Source of the DNA: Desulfohalobiaceae bacterium | GTDB taxonomy: Bacteria; Desulfobacterota; Desulfovibrionia; Desulfovibrionales; Desulfothermaceae | Assembly: GCA_021737085.1 (NCBI GenBank) | Contig: JAIPEP010000005.1 | Span: 1-45,853, forward strand | Direction of reading: 5' to 3' | DNA: 45,853 nt | In this document: piece after piece, positions 27,464 through 36,250 of the stretch | Numbering within the stretch: position 1 is the stretch's first letter | Layout: each line of letters opens with the position of its first letter | The notes under the pieces: model-generated | Seen by the model: only the letters and a program-made list of their open reading frames with translations | What the model was told of the DNA's origin: nothing | Databases searched by the model: none | Position numbers and translations under genes: made by a program

Positions 27464-27499
27464 GACCGGCACCCGCGGACAAAAAGGCGGGAGCCGGTC
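27464..27499 (-). terminator. Hairpin downstream of tRNA-Val
   Basis: A 13-bp stem with one mismatch, arms 27464-27476 and 27487-27499, and a 10-nt loop, lies 17 bp after the 3' end of the tRNA and about 40 bp before trmL. On the minus strand the T-rich stretch is in the loop and not after the stem, so it may be a processing or attenuating hairpin and not a strict terminator. Confidence 0.45.
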
Positions 27500-27515
27500 A
27501 GTTGGGTTTTTGGAG

Positions 27516-27588
27516 TGGGCGGTCAGGGATTTGAACCCCGGACTTCCACCGTGTGAAGGTGGCACTCTGACCTCTGAGTTAACCGCCC
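27516..27588 (-). tRNA. tRNA-Val (anticodon CAC)
   Basis: A 73-nt cloverleaf read on the minus strand. The acceptor stem is GGGCGGT with ACCGCCC and discriminator A. The D arm is ACTC/GAGT, and the anticodon stem is CCACC/GGTGG with loop TTCACAC, giving anticodon CAC for the GUG valine codon. The T arm is CGGGG/CCCTG with loop TTCAAAT. The 3' CCA is not encoded. A near-ideal promoter lies just upstream. Confidence 0.96.
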
Positions 27589-27600
27589 TTAAGCAAAGAA

Positions 27601-27629
27601 AGAATATCGCAAGATACTTGTTTTGGCAA
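27601..27629 (-). promoter_or_regulatory. Promoter of tRNA-Val
   Basis: On the minus strand TTGCCA (27629-27624) and TATTCT (27606-27601) are separated by exactly 17 nt, and the -10 ends 12 bp before the tRNA 5' end, which fits a short 5' leader. Confidence 0.7.
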
Positions 27630-27733
27630 GGGATCCCGCGCCCCGGATCAGGCTGAGTTTGTTCTCCCTGGGTGCGGGGATCATTCGAATAGTTACAAAA
27701 ACTGCCGCCTTTCCGGCTGGGTGCTTTGGCGAA

Positions 27734-27756
27734 GAAGGCCCCTGAACGGGGCCTTC
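27734..27756 (-). terminator. Terminator of the radical SAM gene
   Basis: A 9-bp perfect GC-rich stem, arms 27734-27742 and 27748-27756, with a 5-nt loop lies 6 bp after the stop of the leftward radical SAM gene. A short TTCTTC follows on the minus strand. Confidence 0.7.
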
Positions 27757-27761
27757 CGGAG

Positions 27762-29339
27762 TTATTTGAGGGGAGTGGAGAACTGCTCCTCCACTGCATA
27801 GCGATGGCAGGGGCCGCTGTTCCAGGTGCAGAAGGGATAGAGCCGTCCGTCCGGGCTTCCGTAGTGGATAACACAGTGCTGCACGCGGTCCAGCTCGAAG
27901 TTGTAACTGTCCTGGAAGTGCATGGCCGCCAGAAGGAGCACGTGGTAGCGATCCCCGATCTTGTGGTAGATATGGCCCTTTTGTCGGTTGTTATGGGTGG
28001 ATTCGGCCTCCAGGAAGGTGTTCACGAAATCGATAAGGGAGTCGAAATCTATGCCCTCCGGGGCTTTCTCCGGCTTATAGTGCTTTTTCAGCTTGCGCAG
28101 GAGCTGGAGCCTGGTTAGCTTTTTGCGCCAGGCGGAATGGTTCTCCAAGGATTCGGCCTCCTTGTTCATATCCCGCATGGCGCTCTCGATGTCGATGAAC
28201 TGGGTAATGGGCACCGCTTCTCCGGTATATCTGTCCACCACGAGATAGCTGGCCGCTCCGCAGTGGGGGTGGCAAGAGAAGTACATCTTGGGCGTTTCCG
28301 TCATGCTCTCCAGAAGCCGGCTAACCGGAGAGATTACGGAAAAGGGCTGCCAGTCCTGATACATGTCCAGGATCCCGGTTTGTTCCTGCAGATCCCTGGC
28401 CATATCCGCCATAGTGTAACGCATCTCCAGTCGCTTGCTCTCGTCGATGCGGCCGGTGATGGAAACCGGCTGGAAGCTGAGGGCGGTCACCACATCCGTA
28501 TTGTTAATGGCGAATTTCAGGATGTCCCCGAGCTGATGATCGTTGAGGCCGCGCACAATGGTGGGGACCAGGGTGACCATGATTCCGGCCTGCTTCAGGT
28601 TCTCCATGGCTTGCATTTTGATGTCGTAGAGCTCCCGGCCCCGGGAGTATTTATAGATATCGTCTGTCATCCCGTCGAACTGGAGATAAACCACGTCGAG
28701 GCCCGCATCAGCGGCCTGTTGGGCGAATTCCGGTTTTTTGGCGAAAAGCATGCCGTTACTGGCTGCCTGGAGGTCGAGCACGCCCTTGTCCTTGGCCATT
28801 TTGACCGCATCGAGGAACTGGGGATGAACAGTGGGCTCCCCCCCGGCGTACTGGATGCTGAGCGGAGGGTAGGGCCTGATGCCCATGACTCGGTCCAATA
28901 TATTTTCAAGCTGGTCCAGGCTCAATTCAGTTAGCCTACCGGTGGCGTTTGCATTGGCGAAGCAGATGGGGCAGTTCTGGTTGCAGCGGTTGGTGAGGTC
29001 GATGTTGACCAGGCACGGGCTGGATTTGTGCTGGTTGCAGATACCGCAGTCTTGGGGGCAGCTGCCGCTGGAGGCGGTCTGGGGATTATGCATGGGATTG
29101 CCAAGCTCGAAGTGCCGTCTGCGCCGCAAGAGAAAAAACTCCGTATCGCTGCAGATCAACTCGTTGAAGGATCCGTGCTGGTCGCAGGCCTTATACATCC
29201 AGATCTGCCCCTCCCTGTCATAGAGCTGGGCTTCAATGACCTTGTTGCATTCTGGGCATACGCTTTGCGTGGCAAGGGGTAGCTCGTTTTTCTCCGCATC
29301 CTGTTGCGGTCCGCTTTTCATGCTTCTCTCAAATAGCAT
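27762..29339 (-). CDS. Radical SAM enzyme resembling the MJ0619 / tetraether lipid synthase family
   Basis: A 525-residue radical SAM protein with extra metal sites. Counting from ATG 29339: an N-terminal Cys knuckle CPEC (28-31) with C52 and C63 suggests a rubredoxin-like metal site; C94, C98, C101 and C109 form a CPQDCGIC...PC cluster; C119, C123 and C126 (CNQNCPIC) are the radical SAM cluster; further cysteines lie in FSCHPHCGA and near the C terminus (YPFCTWNSGPC). This order matches the archaeal MJ0619/Tes family, whose studied members join lipid chains or methylate pterin precursors. ATG 29339 has an AGGAGG site 6 nt upstream. The gene follows an ArsR-family regulator by about 60 bp. 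Substrate unknown; the family call is recognised, not searched. Confidence 0.8.
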   Translation of the reverse strand: MLFERSMKSGPQQDAEKNELPLATQSVCPECNKVIEAQLYDREGQIWMYKACDQHGSFNELICSDTEFFLLRRRRHFELGNPMHNPQTASSGSCPQDCGICNQHKSSPCLVNIDLTNRCNQNCPICFANANATGRLTELSLDQLENILDRVMGIRPYPPLSIQYAGGEPTVHPQFLDAVKMAKDKGVLDLQAASNGMLFAKKPEFAQQAADAGLDVVYLQFDGMTDDIYKYSRGRELYDIKMQAMENLKQAGIMVTLVPTIVRGLNDHQLGDILKFAINNTDVVTALSFQPVSITGRIDESKRLEMRYTMADMARDLQEQTGILDMYQDWQPFSVISPVSRLLESMTETPKMYFSCHPHCGAASYLVVDRYTGEAVPITQFIDIESAMRDMNKEAESLENHSAWRKKLTRLQLLRKLKKHYKPEKAPEGIDFDSLIDFVNTFLEAESTHNNRQKGHIYHKIGDRYHVLLLAAMHFQDSYNFELDRVQHCVIHYGSPDGRLYPFCTWNSGPCHRYAVEEQFSTPLK

Positions 29340-29401
29340 AACCTTCCTCCTATAATGCACTTGGCTTAATTAGGTCCCACAGGGGGTGAGTTCAAAGTCG
29401 C

Positions 29402-29752
29402 TTATGCCGAGCTAGGGAGTTGTTTTGCCAGGTAACTCCGCAGTGTGTGCAAGTCTCGCCGGACTTCGGGCAATTGGTGCAGATATCTGTCCAACATATC
29501 CCAAAGCTTGTGTTGAAGGGGGTACTCACCCTTTTTGAGATGATAGTACATCCAGGCCCCTTTTCGTCTGGCTTTGATCCAGTGGGCATTCTTTAGATAG
29601 GCCAAGTGTCTGGAAACAGTGGATTGGGGCATGTTCAGAGTGGCCATGAGATCGCAGACCCGCAGCTCGCCCTGGGTCAGCAGGGCAAGGATGCGCAGTC
29701 TGGTCCGTTCGGAAAGGGCCTTTAGTAGGGTCTCCATGTTTTCTATATCCAT
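29402..29752 (-). CDS. ArsR/SmtB-family transcriptional regulator
   Basis: A 116-residue winged-helix repressor of the ArsR/SmtB family. The core is ALSERTRLRILALLTQGELR, then VCDLMATLNMPQSTVSRHLA as the helix-turn-helix, and the wing KARRKGAWMYYHL. The classical ELCVCDL metal(loid) motif appears as ELRVCDL, so only one of the two alpha-3 cysteines remains and metal sensing may differ. A C-terminal helix has no cysteine. The start may be ATG 29752 or the internal ATG 29737. It is directly upstream of the radical SAM gene, so it probably regulates it and itself. A possible -10 TATACA sits immediately before the start. Confidence 0.9.
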   Translation of the reverse strand: MDIENMETLLKALSERTRLRILALLTQGELRVCDLMATLNMPQSTVSRHLAYLKNAHWIKARRKGAWMYYHLKKGEYPLQHKLWDMLDRYLHQLPEVRRDLHTLRSYLAKQLPSSA

Positions 29753-29989
29753 AATGGTCCATGTATAGTGTTTTTCTTTATGTTTTTAAGTGTATCATCC
29801 ATCTTGGTAAATGTCTCGCACTGTATAAACTGGATAATGGAGGTTGTCTGGACAGCACTATATCCGGCTAAGCGGATTCTGTCAATCTTGTTGCTTGAGA
29901 ATCAGGTGAGGGGATGAATCCACACTGGAATTGATCCGCTCAAGAAAGCCTCAAAAGGGGATTTTGTAAAAGCTGCGGGCGGAGCGGGG

Positions 29990-31282
29990 TCAGCTTTCCG
30001 GGGGATAGTCTTGGGGATGGAGATGGGACAGGGCCTCTCCCACAGTGAAGAGCGAGCCGCAGACCAGAACCAGGTCTTGTTCTGCTGCCGCGTTCCTGGC
30101 GCGGTCCAGGGCCTGTGGCAAGAAGGGGACGACCTCCTGAGAGGGCAATGGGTGGGGGCATCTTTTGCAGAGGGAATGGGGATCCATGGCCCGGGGGTAT
30201 TCCGGTCGGGTAAAGATCACGTGATCCGCCAGTGGGGTTAGTGCTTCCAGCATGGCTGAGGCGTCCTTGTCCTCCATGATTCCCAGCACCAGGATGAGCC
30301 GGGAGTAGTGGAACTCTTCCCGGACTGTCCGGCCCAGTTCCGCCATGGCAGCGGGATTGTGCGCCCCGTCCAGAACAATGCGGGGCGAGGAGCCAACCTG
30401 CTGCAGCCGCCCGGGCCATTGGGCCTGGAGGAATCCTTTTTCAATCCCTTCCCGGGGCAGGGCCCAACCCAACCCCACCAGGATGTCCAGTGCGGCCAGG
30501 GCCAAAGCGGCGTTGCGCCGCTGGTGCCGTCCCCTCAATCCGATCTGGACCTGGTCCAGGTGGAGTTGCTCCCCGGAGAAAAAGATACTCGTTCCATGGT
30601 CCCTATGGGCGAAGTCACGGTCCAGGTGGAACATAGGGGCCATCGCTTCCAGACAGCTGCGGCGCAGAAGCTCGAGGGCACTGTTGTCTGTGACACCGGT
30701 CAGAAGGGGGATGCCCTCCTTGATGATCCCGGCCTTCTCTCCGGCCACCTCGAGGAGGGTATCCCCGAGGAACTCCCTGTGCTCCAGACTGATGTTGGTG
30801 ATAAGGGAGACAAGGGGGGTGATAAGGTTCGTGGCATCCAGGCGGCCTCCCATGCCCACCTCGATCACCGCGATGTCCGTGTCGCGCCGGGCGAAACAGT
30901 CCAGGGCCATGGCGGTTACCGCCTCGAAGAAGGTGGGCGGCTCCCGCTCGTCCACAGCCGCCCGGAGGTTTTCGTGGAGCCCCACGACTTCCCGGGGCGG
31001 AATGGGCTGACCGTTTATGCGGAACCTTTCATTGAAATGCACCAAGTGGGGGGAGGTGAACAGACCGGTGTTGTATCCGCAGGCTTGTAGGGCGCTGGCG
31101 AGAAGACAGGCCACTGATCCCTTCCCGTTGCTCCCGCCGACATGAATAAAGTGCCGGCCGTGATGGGGGTTCCTCAAGCCGGCAAGGAGGTTGGCGGTCT
31201 GGGACAAGCCGAACTTGATCCCATACTTCTGCAGGCTGTAGAGTTCGTCCAGAACGCGTGAATAGCCCGTGGCTTGGTTCAT
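29990..31282 (-). CDS. folC: Folylpolyglutamate synthase / dihydrofolate synthase
   Basis: A 430-residue Mur-ligase-like enzyme that adds glutamate to dihydropteroate and folates. The P-loop is HVGGSNGKGSVACLLA (about residues 43-58); TSPHLVHFNERFRING, VIEVGMGGRLDATN, ISLEHREFLG and VLDGAHNPAAM complete the ligase core. The open frame extends 321 codons further, but that part is only the shadow of the divergent gene, so I place the start at ATG 31282 (GGAG 3 nt upstream). The 5' end overlaps or abuts that of the rightward radical SAM gene. Confidence 0.94.
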   Translation of the reverse strand: MNQATGYSRVLDELYSLQKYGIKFGLSQTANLLAGLRNPHHGRHFIHVGGSNGKGSVACLLASALQACGYNTGLFTSPHLVHFNERFRINGQPIPPREVVGLHENLRAAVDEREPPTFFEAVTAMALDCFARRDTDIAVIEVGMGGRLDATNLITPLVSLITNISLEHREFLGDTLLEVAGEKAGIIKEGIPLLTGVTDNSALELLRRSCLEAMAPMFHLDRDFAHRDHGTSIFFSGEQLHLDQVQIGLRGRHQRRNAALALAALDILVGLGWALPREGIEKGFLQAQWPGRLQQVGSSPRIVLDGAHNPAAMAELGRTVREEFHYSRLILVLGIMEDKDASAMLEALTPLADHVIFTRPEYPRAMDPHSLCKRCPHPLPSQEVVPFLPQALDRARNAAAEQDLVLVCGSLFTVGEALSHLHPQDYPPES

Positions 31283-32758
31283 TGTCTCCAGTCCCGTGCT
31301 TGAGCGGTCCGCTGGATGGGGCGCCCCTTCATCTCCCGGTACAGCCCTTATCTGGCTGCCGTGGCTGGCTCCCTTGGCCTTGGAGGGGGTTTTCTTGTAC
31401 GATCTTAAACAGCCCGGGTCAATCTGCAGGCTCAGGTGGTTTTCCAGGGCGCGTCTGCGGGAGTTGGAGCTCTTTCCCTTTGGCGAGGAGATACTGGCGT
31501 GGAATTCCGGGACCAGGAAATAGCTATCGAGATAGGCAAACAAGGGGAGTTGCGGCACAGGAAGGTGAGCTATCCGCTGCTGGTGGGAACCTACCACAAG
31601 ATCACCCTTCCCGGGTATGTCTTTTTCTACGACCTGAAGGGGGATATCAAGTACATCCGCGGACTGGGCAGGGACTGGCCCCATCCCTCGGAATGGCTGA
31701 AGCGTAGCAAAGGCGGCTGCTGGGTCTACTACTTCTCCGGTCGCTATACTGAGGACCTCTTCGACTATTTGGGGGAATACTACCTGCCCTGCTTTGCCTA
31801 CCAGAGCAACTCCCTGTGGCGTGTGGATCCTTTTGCCGAGGAGTCGGTGCAAAGGGCGCTCGCCGCCTGGGAGGAGGTCCCCGGGCTGCTGGAGCAACAT
31901 CTGGGAAAGAAGGGGCCTTCGCCCATCAGGGATCTTGTGCTCCGAATCGGGGAAAGGGGGCGGGAGGCCCTTCAGGAGTCCGCAAGGGAGCTGCTGCGGA
32001 TCAACGGGGATGAGGTGCGCGTGCTTCCTCCAGACACGCGCCATGTGGATTATGAGGTGCTTCCCCTGTTCATAGCGGAGGGATGCCTGTACGACTGCGC
32101 CTTTTGCCGGGTTAAGTCCGGCCGCTCCTTCCAAAGCCGCAGCAGGGAGAATGTAAGGGGGCAGCTCCGGGAGCTGGAAAATCTGTTGGGAGAGGAGAAG
32201 GCCAATCTCAATGCCGTTTTTCTGGGGCAGGACGATGCCCTGCACGCCGGCACTGAGCTAGTGACAGACGCCGCGGAAATGGCCCTTCAGTCCCTGCGGG
32301 GGTCACCGCTAGGGGATAGGTACGTTTTTCTCTTCGGCAGCGTAGACTCCCTGCTTGCCGCCGAGGATAAGCTGTGGCGCAATCTGGCGGAGCTCCCCTG
32401 CCGAACCTATGTCAACATAGGTCTGGAATCGGGTGACCAAGACACACTGGACAGGCTGGGAAAGCCGTTGCGGGCGGAGTTGGTCCGCGAGGCCTTTTCC
32501 CGCATGCTCGACCTTAACGAGTGTTACGCCAATTTGGAGGTGAGCGCCAACTTCCTACTCGATCCCGGTTTGCCTTCGGATCACTGGGCCGAGCTGGAAC
32601 GGCTGCTCCGAGAGGTGGCGGTCAGACCCCGGAGTAAGGGAAGCATATACCTCTCTCCTATGCGCGGGGGAAGAAAACGGGAGCATATGCGTCTATTCCA
32701 GCCACTGAAGATGCGGAGCAGATTGCCTCTCTACCTCTATCTCATCCAGCGGCTGTAA
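31269..32758 (+). CDS. Radical SAM protein, apparently frameshifted near its N terminus
   Basis: The main frame (GTG 31436 to 32758) encodes a radical SAM protein with the cluster motif CLYDCAFC at about residues 218-225 and typical GLESGDQDT and LGQDDALHAG segments. A plausible N-terminal part lies in a different frame, 31269-31523 (peptides such as WLPWLAPLALEGVFLYDL and RELELFPFGEEILAW), and reads like protein, whereas the in-frame start of the main frame does not. The shift from one frame to the other falls at about 31490-31523 and needs one missing or two extra bases; no slippery heptamer is evident. It could be a true mutation, a sequencing error, or a later start. Function unknown. Confidence 0.65.
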
Positions 32759-32907
32759 AGGGCTTCAGTCCCGGAGCGGGCCGAATGGCGCCTGGTGTGA
32801 AGATGGCAGTCTATGCGCATGATTTGAACTGCGGCGCAGAATAGGATATAGGATGTGGCCTGTGTTTTTTTAGGTTATCCCAACCCGTTTGGCTAGGCAA
32901 GGAGGCT

Positions 32908-33783
32908 ATGGTGAAGATTGGACGCAACGATCCCTGCCCCTGCGGCAGCGGCCTGAAATACAAGAAGTGCTGTATGCAGGCGCAGCAGCAGAGCCAGGAG
33001 AACCTCAAGGAGCTCTATTACAAGCGCTACAAGATTCGGCTCAAGGAGGAGGAGGAGGATATCCAGGGGATACGCCGGGCGGGGGATCTGGTGGTCCAAA
33101 CCCTGGACCTGGTACAGGAGGTCATCCGGCCTGGGGTGAGCACGGAGTACATCAACGGGCTGGTGCACGATTTCACTGTTCAAAACGGCGCGGTTCCGGC
33201 TCCCCTGGGTTATAACGGGTTCCCCAAAAGCGTGTGCATTTCGGTGAATGAAGTGATCTGTCACGGTATCCCCGGGGAATACGAGCTTGGGGAAGGGGAC
33301 ATCGTCAATGTGGATGTGACCTCCAGGCTAGGGGGATACTATGCGGATGCCAGCAGAACATTCCAAGTGGGCGAAGTCGGAGAGGATGCCTCGCGGATTG
33401 TGGATGTGGCCTACCACAGCCTGATGCAGGGTCTGGATCAAGTCCGTCCCGGCAACACGGTAGGGGACATAGGCTGGGCGATCCAGAGATTCGCGGAGAA
33501 AGAGGGCTGCTCCGTAGTTCGGGAGATGGTGGGGCACGGCGTGGGATTCGAGTTCCACGAGCCGCCCCAGGTGCCGCACTTCGGCAAGAAGGGGCACGGC
33601 ATCATTCTGGTCCCGGGTATGGTCTTCACCGTGGAGCCCATGATCAATCTGGGGGGCAGGGAGCTGCGGGTCCTGGAGGACAACTGGACAGCCGTGACCA
33701 GAGACGGCTCTCTCTCTGCCCAGTTCGAGAAAACCGTCGCTGTGAGGGCGAACGGATGCGAGGTTCTCACTCCCTGGCAATAG
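32908..33783 (+). CDS. map: Methionine aminopeptidase with N-terminal SEC-C zinc motif
   Basis: A 291-residue type I methionine aminopeptidase that removes the initiator methionine. Residues 6-22 ([17 protein letters not shown]) are a SEC-C zinc-binding motif with C10, C12, C21 and C22, like that of SecA and of longer MAPs that dock on ribosomes. The pita-bread core holds the metal ligands: two aspartates in [19 protein letters not shown], histidine in [12 protein letters not shown], and glutamates in FTVEPMI and QFEKTVA. ATG 32908 has a strong GGAGG site. It is followed by hdrC-hdrB in the same direction. Confidence 0.95.
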   Translation: MVKIGRNDPCPCGSGLKYKKCCMQAQQQSQENLKELYYKRYKIRLKEEEEDIQGIRRAGDLVVQTLDLVQEVIRPGVSTEYINGLVHDFTVQNGAVPAPLGYNGFPKSVCISVNEVICHGIPGEYELGEGDIVNVDVTSRLGGYYADASRTFQVGEVGEDASRIVDVAYHSLMQGLDQVRPGNTVGDIGWAIQRFAEKEGCSVVREMVGHGVGFEFHEPPQVPHFGKKGHGIILVPGMVFTVEPMINLGGRELRVLEDNWTAVTRDGSLSAQFEKTVAVRANGCEVLTPWQ

Positions 33784-33848
33784 GGGCAGACAAGCTCTGT
33801 CGGCCTGTTGATTGACATGGCGAACCCCGGCTGGATAAAATTTTGATT

Positions 33849-34463
33849 ATGCAGAAAAACTCCAAGAAAAAATACGCCCCGGGTAGGGACAGAAGCGAAG
33901 TAGGACAACCTGAAGCGCTTCGCCTAGGAAGAGAGGGGGGTTCCTTCCTGGAGGAGCTGCGAGAAGCAACCCGGACCGAATTCCGGCACTGTCTGCAATG
34001 CCGATCTTGTTCAGGCGGGTGTCCCTTTGTTGAGGCCATGGATCTGGGTCCCAGCAAAGTATTGCGTCTGCTACAGCTTGGACTTAGGGATCAGGCCCTG
34101 CAGAACAGCACCATCTGGATCTGCGTGGGTTGCCATACCTGCGACGGGAACTGCCCCATGGCCATAAATATACCCGCGGTCATGGACTTCTTGCGTCAAA
34201 AGGCCCTTCAGAGGGGTGTTCCTGTGCCGGAGCCGGATATCCTCAACTTCCACCGGGAGGTTTTGAGCTCCGTCGCCAAGTACGGCCGGACGCACAAGTT
34301 GGAGATCATGCTTCGCTATAAGGTTCGAACCGGCACCTGGTTCGAGGATCTGGACGCCGGGATACGGATGTTGGCCAAGCGCAAGCTGGATCTTTTGCCT
34401 TCCAAAATCCAGGACCCAGAGGCCATGCGGCGTATATTTGCCTCCACGGAGGTGGGCCCATGA
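33849..34463 (+). CDS. hdrC: HdrC-like iron-sulfur protein
   Basis: A 204-residue protein with two [4Fe-4S] binding motifs, CLQCRSCSGGCP (C48, C51, C54, C58) and CVGCHTCDGNCP (C92, C95, C98, C102), and a helical C terminus. This is the architecture of subunit C of heterodisulfide reductase, which carries electrons to HdrB. ATG 33849 is preferred over TTG 33843. It overlaps hdrB by 4 nt (ATGA). No hdrA or flavin-type partner is beside it. The gene begins 65 bp after map. Confidence 0.9.
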   Translation: MQKNSKKKYAPGRDRSEVGQPEALRLGREGGSFLEELREATRTEFRHCLQCRSCSGGCPFVEAMDLGPSKVLRLLQLGLRDQALQNSTIWICVGCHTCDGNCPMAINIPAVMDFLRQKALQRGVPVPEPDILNFHREVLSSVAKYGRTHKLEIMLRYKVRTGTWFEDLDAGIRMLAKRKLDLLPSKIQDPEAMRRIFASTEVGP

Positions 34464-35317
34464 CGCGGGAGCCCTCCTATCAAGAGCTCGCCTTCTTTCC
34501 GGGATGCACCTTGGCCACATCCGCCAAGGAGAACTATCAGTCCCTGGTCACCTTCTGCGAGCAGGTGGGCTACAGGCTTTCGGAGCTGCCGGACTGGAAC
34601 TGCTGCGGGAGCTCTTCCGCGCACAGTATCCATGGCGAGGCGGCTTTACAGCTGCCGGCCAGGAATCTCGCCCTGGCCCCCAAGCGTGGCACCCTGCTCG
34701 TGGCCTGCCCCAGCTGCTATCTGCGTCTTAGGCAGACCCAGACCCTTTTGCTCCGGGATCCGGAGCTTAGCTCCCGTTTCCAGAGCACTTGGGGGGTATC
34801 CCCTCCCCATGAGCTGGAGATCCTTCCCTTCCTCTCCTTTTTGTCCTCGCTCGATCTGCACTCCTTTTTCAGCGAGGCAGGCAAGGCCTTGCACGGCTTG
34901 CGTTGCGCCCCCTACTACGGCTGTATGCTGGCCAGGCCCGCGGCCATGCCTGTTTCGCGACCCATGGGCCAGGTAATGGAGAAGGTCCTGTCCCGACTGG
35001 GGGCAGATTCCTGCCGCTGGGGCCATGCCACCAAGTGTTGCGGCACCTTCCTGGCCGCCGCCAAGCCGGATATTGTTACTCCCCGGATCAACGCCATGAT
35101 GGACGAAGCGGTCAGGGCAGGGGCGGAATGTATCGTCACCGCCTGCTCCATGTGCCATTTCAGTCTGGAGCTGCGCGCCACCCGCACCCCGCGCATACCG
35201 GTGTTCCACTTCTCCGAGCTTTTGTCCCTGGCGGCGGCAAGGGAGCCGCAGAACTGGTTCAAGAGGCATCTGGTCGATCCGGTCCCCCTGCTCCGCAGCA
35301 AAGGGCTCCTGAGCTGA
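34460..35317 (+). CDS. hdrB: HdrB-like CCG-domain protein
   Basis: A 285-residue protein with two complete CCG domains: C16, C48-C49, C83/C86 and C155, C193-C194, C229/C232 (motifs NCCGSS, CPSC, KCCGTF, CSMC). In HdrB these ligate non-cubane [4Fe-4S] clusters at which disulfide or related substrates are reduced. It is paired with hdrC, as in HdrBC modules of sulfate reducers linked to thiol or flavin electron bifurcation. The electron donor and natural disulfide are unknown. Confidence 0.9.
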   Translation: MTREPSYQELAFFPGCTLATSAKENYQSLVTFCEQVGYRLSELPDWNCCGSSSAHSIHGEAALQLPARNLALAPKRGTLLVACPSCYLRLRQTQTLLLRDPELSSRFQSTWGVSPPHELEILPFLSFLSSLDLHSFFSEAGKALHGLRCAPYYGCMLARPAAMPVSRPMGQVMEKVLSRLGADSCRWGHATKCCGTFLAAAKPDIVTPRINAMMDEAVRAGAECIVTACSMCHFSLELRATRTPRIPVFHFSELLSLAAAREPQNWFKRHLVDPVPLLRSKGLLS

Positions 35318-35330
35318 TCTTTGCGGAGAG

Positions 35331-35445
35331 GAGGCTACGGGCTACGAGCTATGGGCGGTGGACGATAGGTGAAGAGATGCTTATCTCTTAGGGCTCTTCG
35401 GTTCACGGTTCACGAATCACGAACAACCAGTCACCAATCACAATT
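35331..35445. repeat. Degenerate word-like repeats between hdrB and the methyltransferase
   Basis: The short gap contains runs of near-repeated words: GGCTACGGGCTACGAGCTATGGGC (35333-35356) and GGTTCACGGTTCACG followed by AATCACGAACAACCAGTCACC (about 35399-35435). Between them AAGAGAT/ATCTCTT (35372-35389) can form a 7-bp hairpin. Such degenerate words recur in some bacterial intergenic regions; I cannot tell if they are functional. Confidence 0.5.
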
Positions 35446-36250
35446 TACCGGCCACCAGATAGCGAAACTTGTTGTGCAAAACATAATCCTCGGTGGTGGT
35501 TCGAAAACGCGGCAGCACACTTTGGATGGCTTCCCTGACCCGCGACTCGCCCGCGTGCTCTATTGCTTTGGCAGCCGGGCCGGAGGAGAGAAGGGCCCGG
35601 ACAGCGGTGGCCCCGTCCGGAAAATCCCAGGGCACGCTCACGTCCCTCTGGAGCTGCGGCTCCAGTCCTGCCCGGAAAACGAACTCCTGCAAGGCCCCGT
35701 CTCTGGAAAGGGCGAAGGGCCCCGGAGTGTTGGGAGGCGGGGGAGGCATCAATTGGGACAGGGCGCTGATGTATTCGGCTGTGTCGCAGTCCTCGGGCTT
35801 GCCGTACACAGCTATAACTATACGTCCTCCCCGGCGGGTAACCCGGGCCGCTTCGCGCAAGGCGTGCTCCGCTTCCGCCGCATACTGAAAGGCGTTGAAA
35901 CCGGTCACAAGATCGAAACAGCGGTCCGGGAAGGGAAGCTCCTGCATTTCTCCCTGCAGGAAGCGGTCCCTTCCACCCTGTTCCCTAGCGATATCAAGCA
36001 GGTTTCGGCTCGCATCCAGTCCCATTGCGGCGGCTCCCCGAGAGGAGGCCAAAGCGCAGAAGGTCCCGGCGCCGCATCCCACGTCCAGGATGTTGCTTCC
36101 CGGGCCGATAGCAGCCTCCTCCAGGACCTGTTGGAAAAGAGGCCTCTTTTTCGCTTCCATGTATATTGCCCAGTCACGAGGCCGGGCTCCCCATAGCCGT
36201 CCCTGCACCGCTGCGGTGGACGGTCTTTCCTTCCACGGGGCACTGCTCAT
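35438..36250 (-). CDS. SAM-dependent methyltransferase, class I
   Basis: A ~270-residue Methyltransf_11-type enzyme. The SAM-binding motif ILDVGCGAGTFCALA, the acidic loop MGLDAS and the motif QELPFPDRCFDLVTGFNAF are intact. No substrate-specific domain is recognisable, so the target is unknown. The frame is open to ATG 36301; ATG 36250 starts closer to the conserved core, but neither has a clear ribosome site. Its 3' end reaches the repeat region after hdrB (convergent). It is divergent from the transporter gene. Confidence 0.85.
   Translation of the reverse strand: MSSAPWKERPSTAAVQGRLWGARPRDWAIYMEAKKRPLFQQVLEEAAIGPGSNILDVGCGAGTFCALASSRGAAAMGLDASRNLLDIAREQGGRDRFLQGEMQELPFPDRCFDLVTGFNAFQYAAEAEHALREAARVTRRGGRIVIAVYGKPEDCDTAEYISALSQLMPPPPPNTPGPFALSRDGALQEFVFRAGLEPQLQRDVSVPWDFPDGATAVRALLSSGPAAKAIEHAGESRVREAIQSVLPRFRTTTEDYVLHNKFRYLVAGKL

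Noticed and set aside
31283-32245. Open frame of 321 codons upstream of folC on the minus strand
   Set aside because: It is antisense to the radical SAM gene and has no family motif; the folC core begins at ATG 31282.
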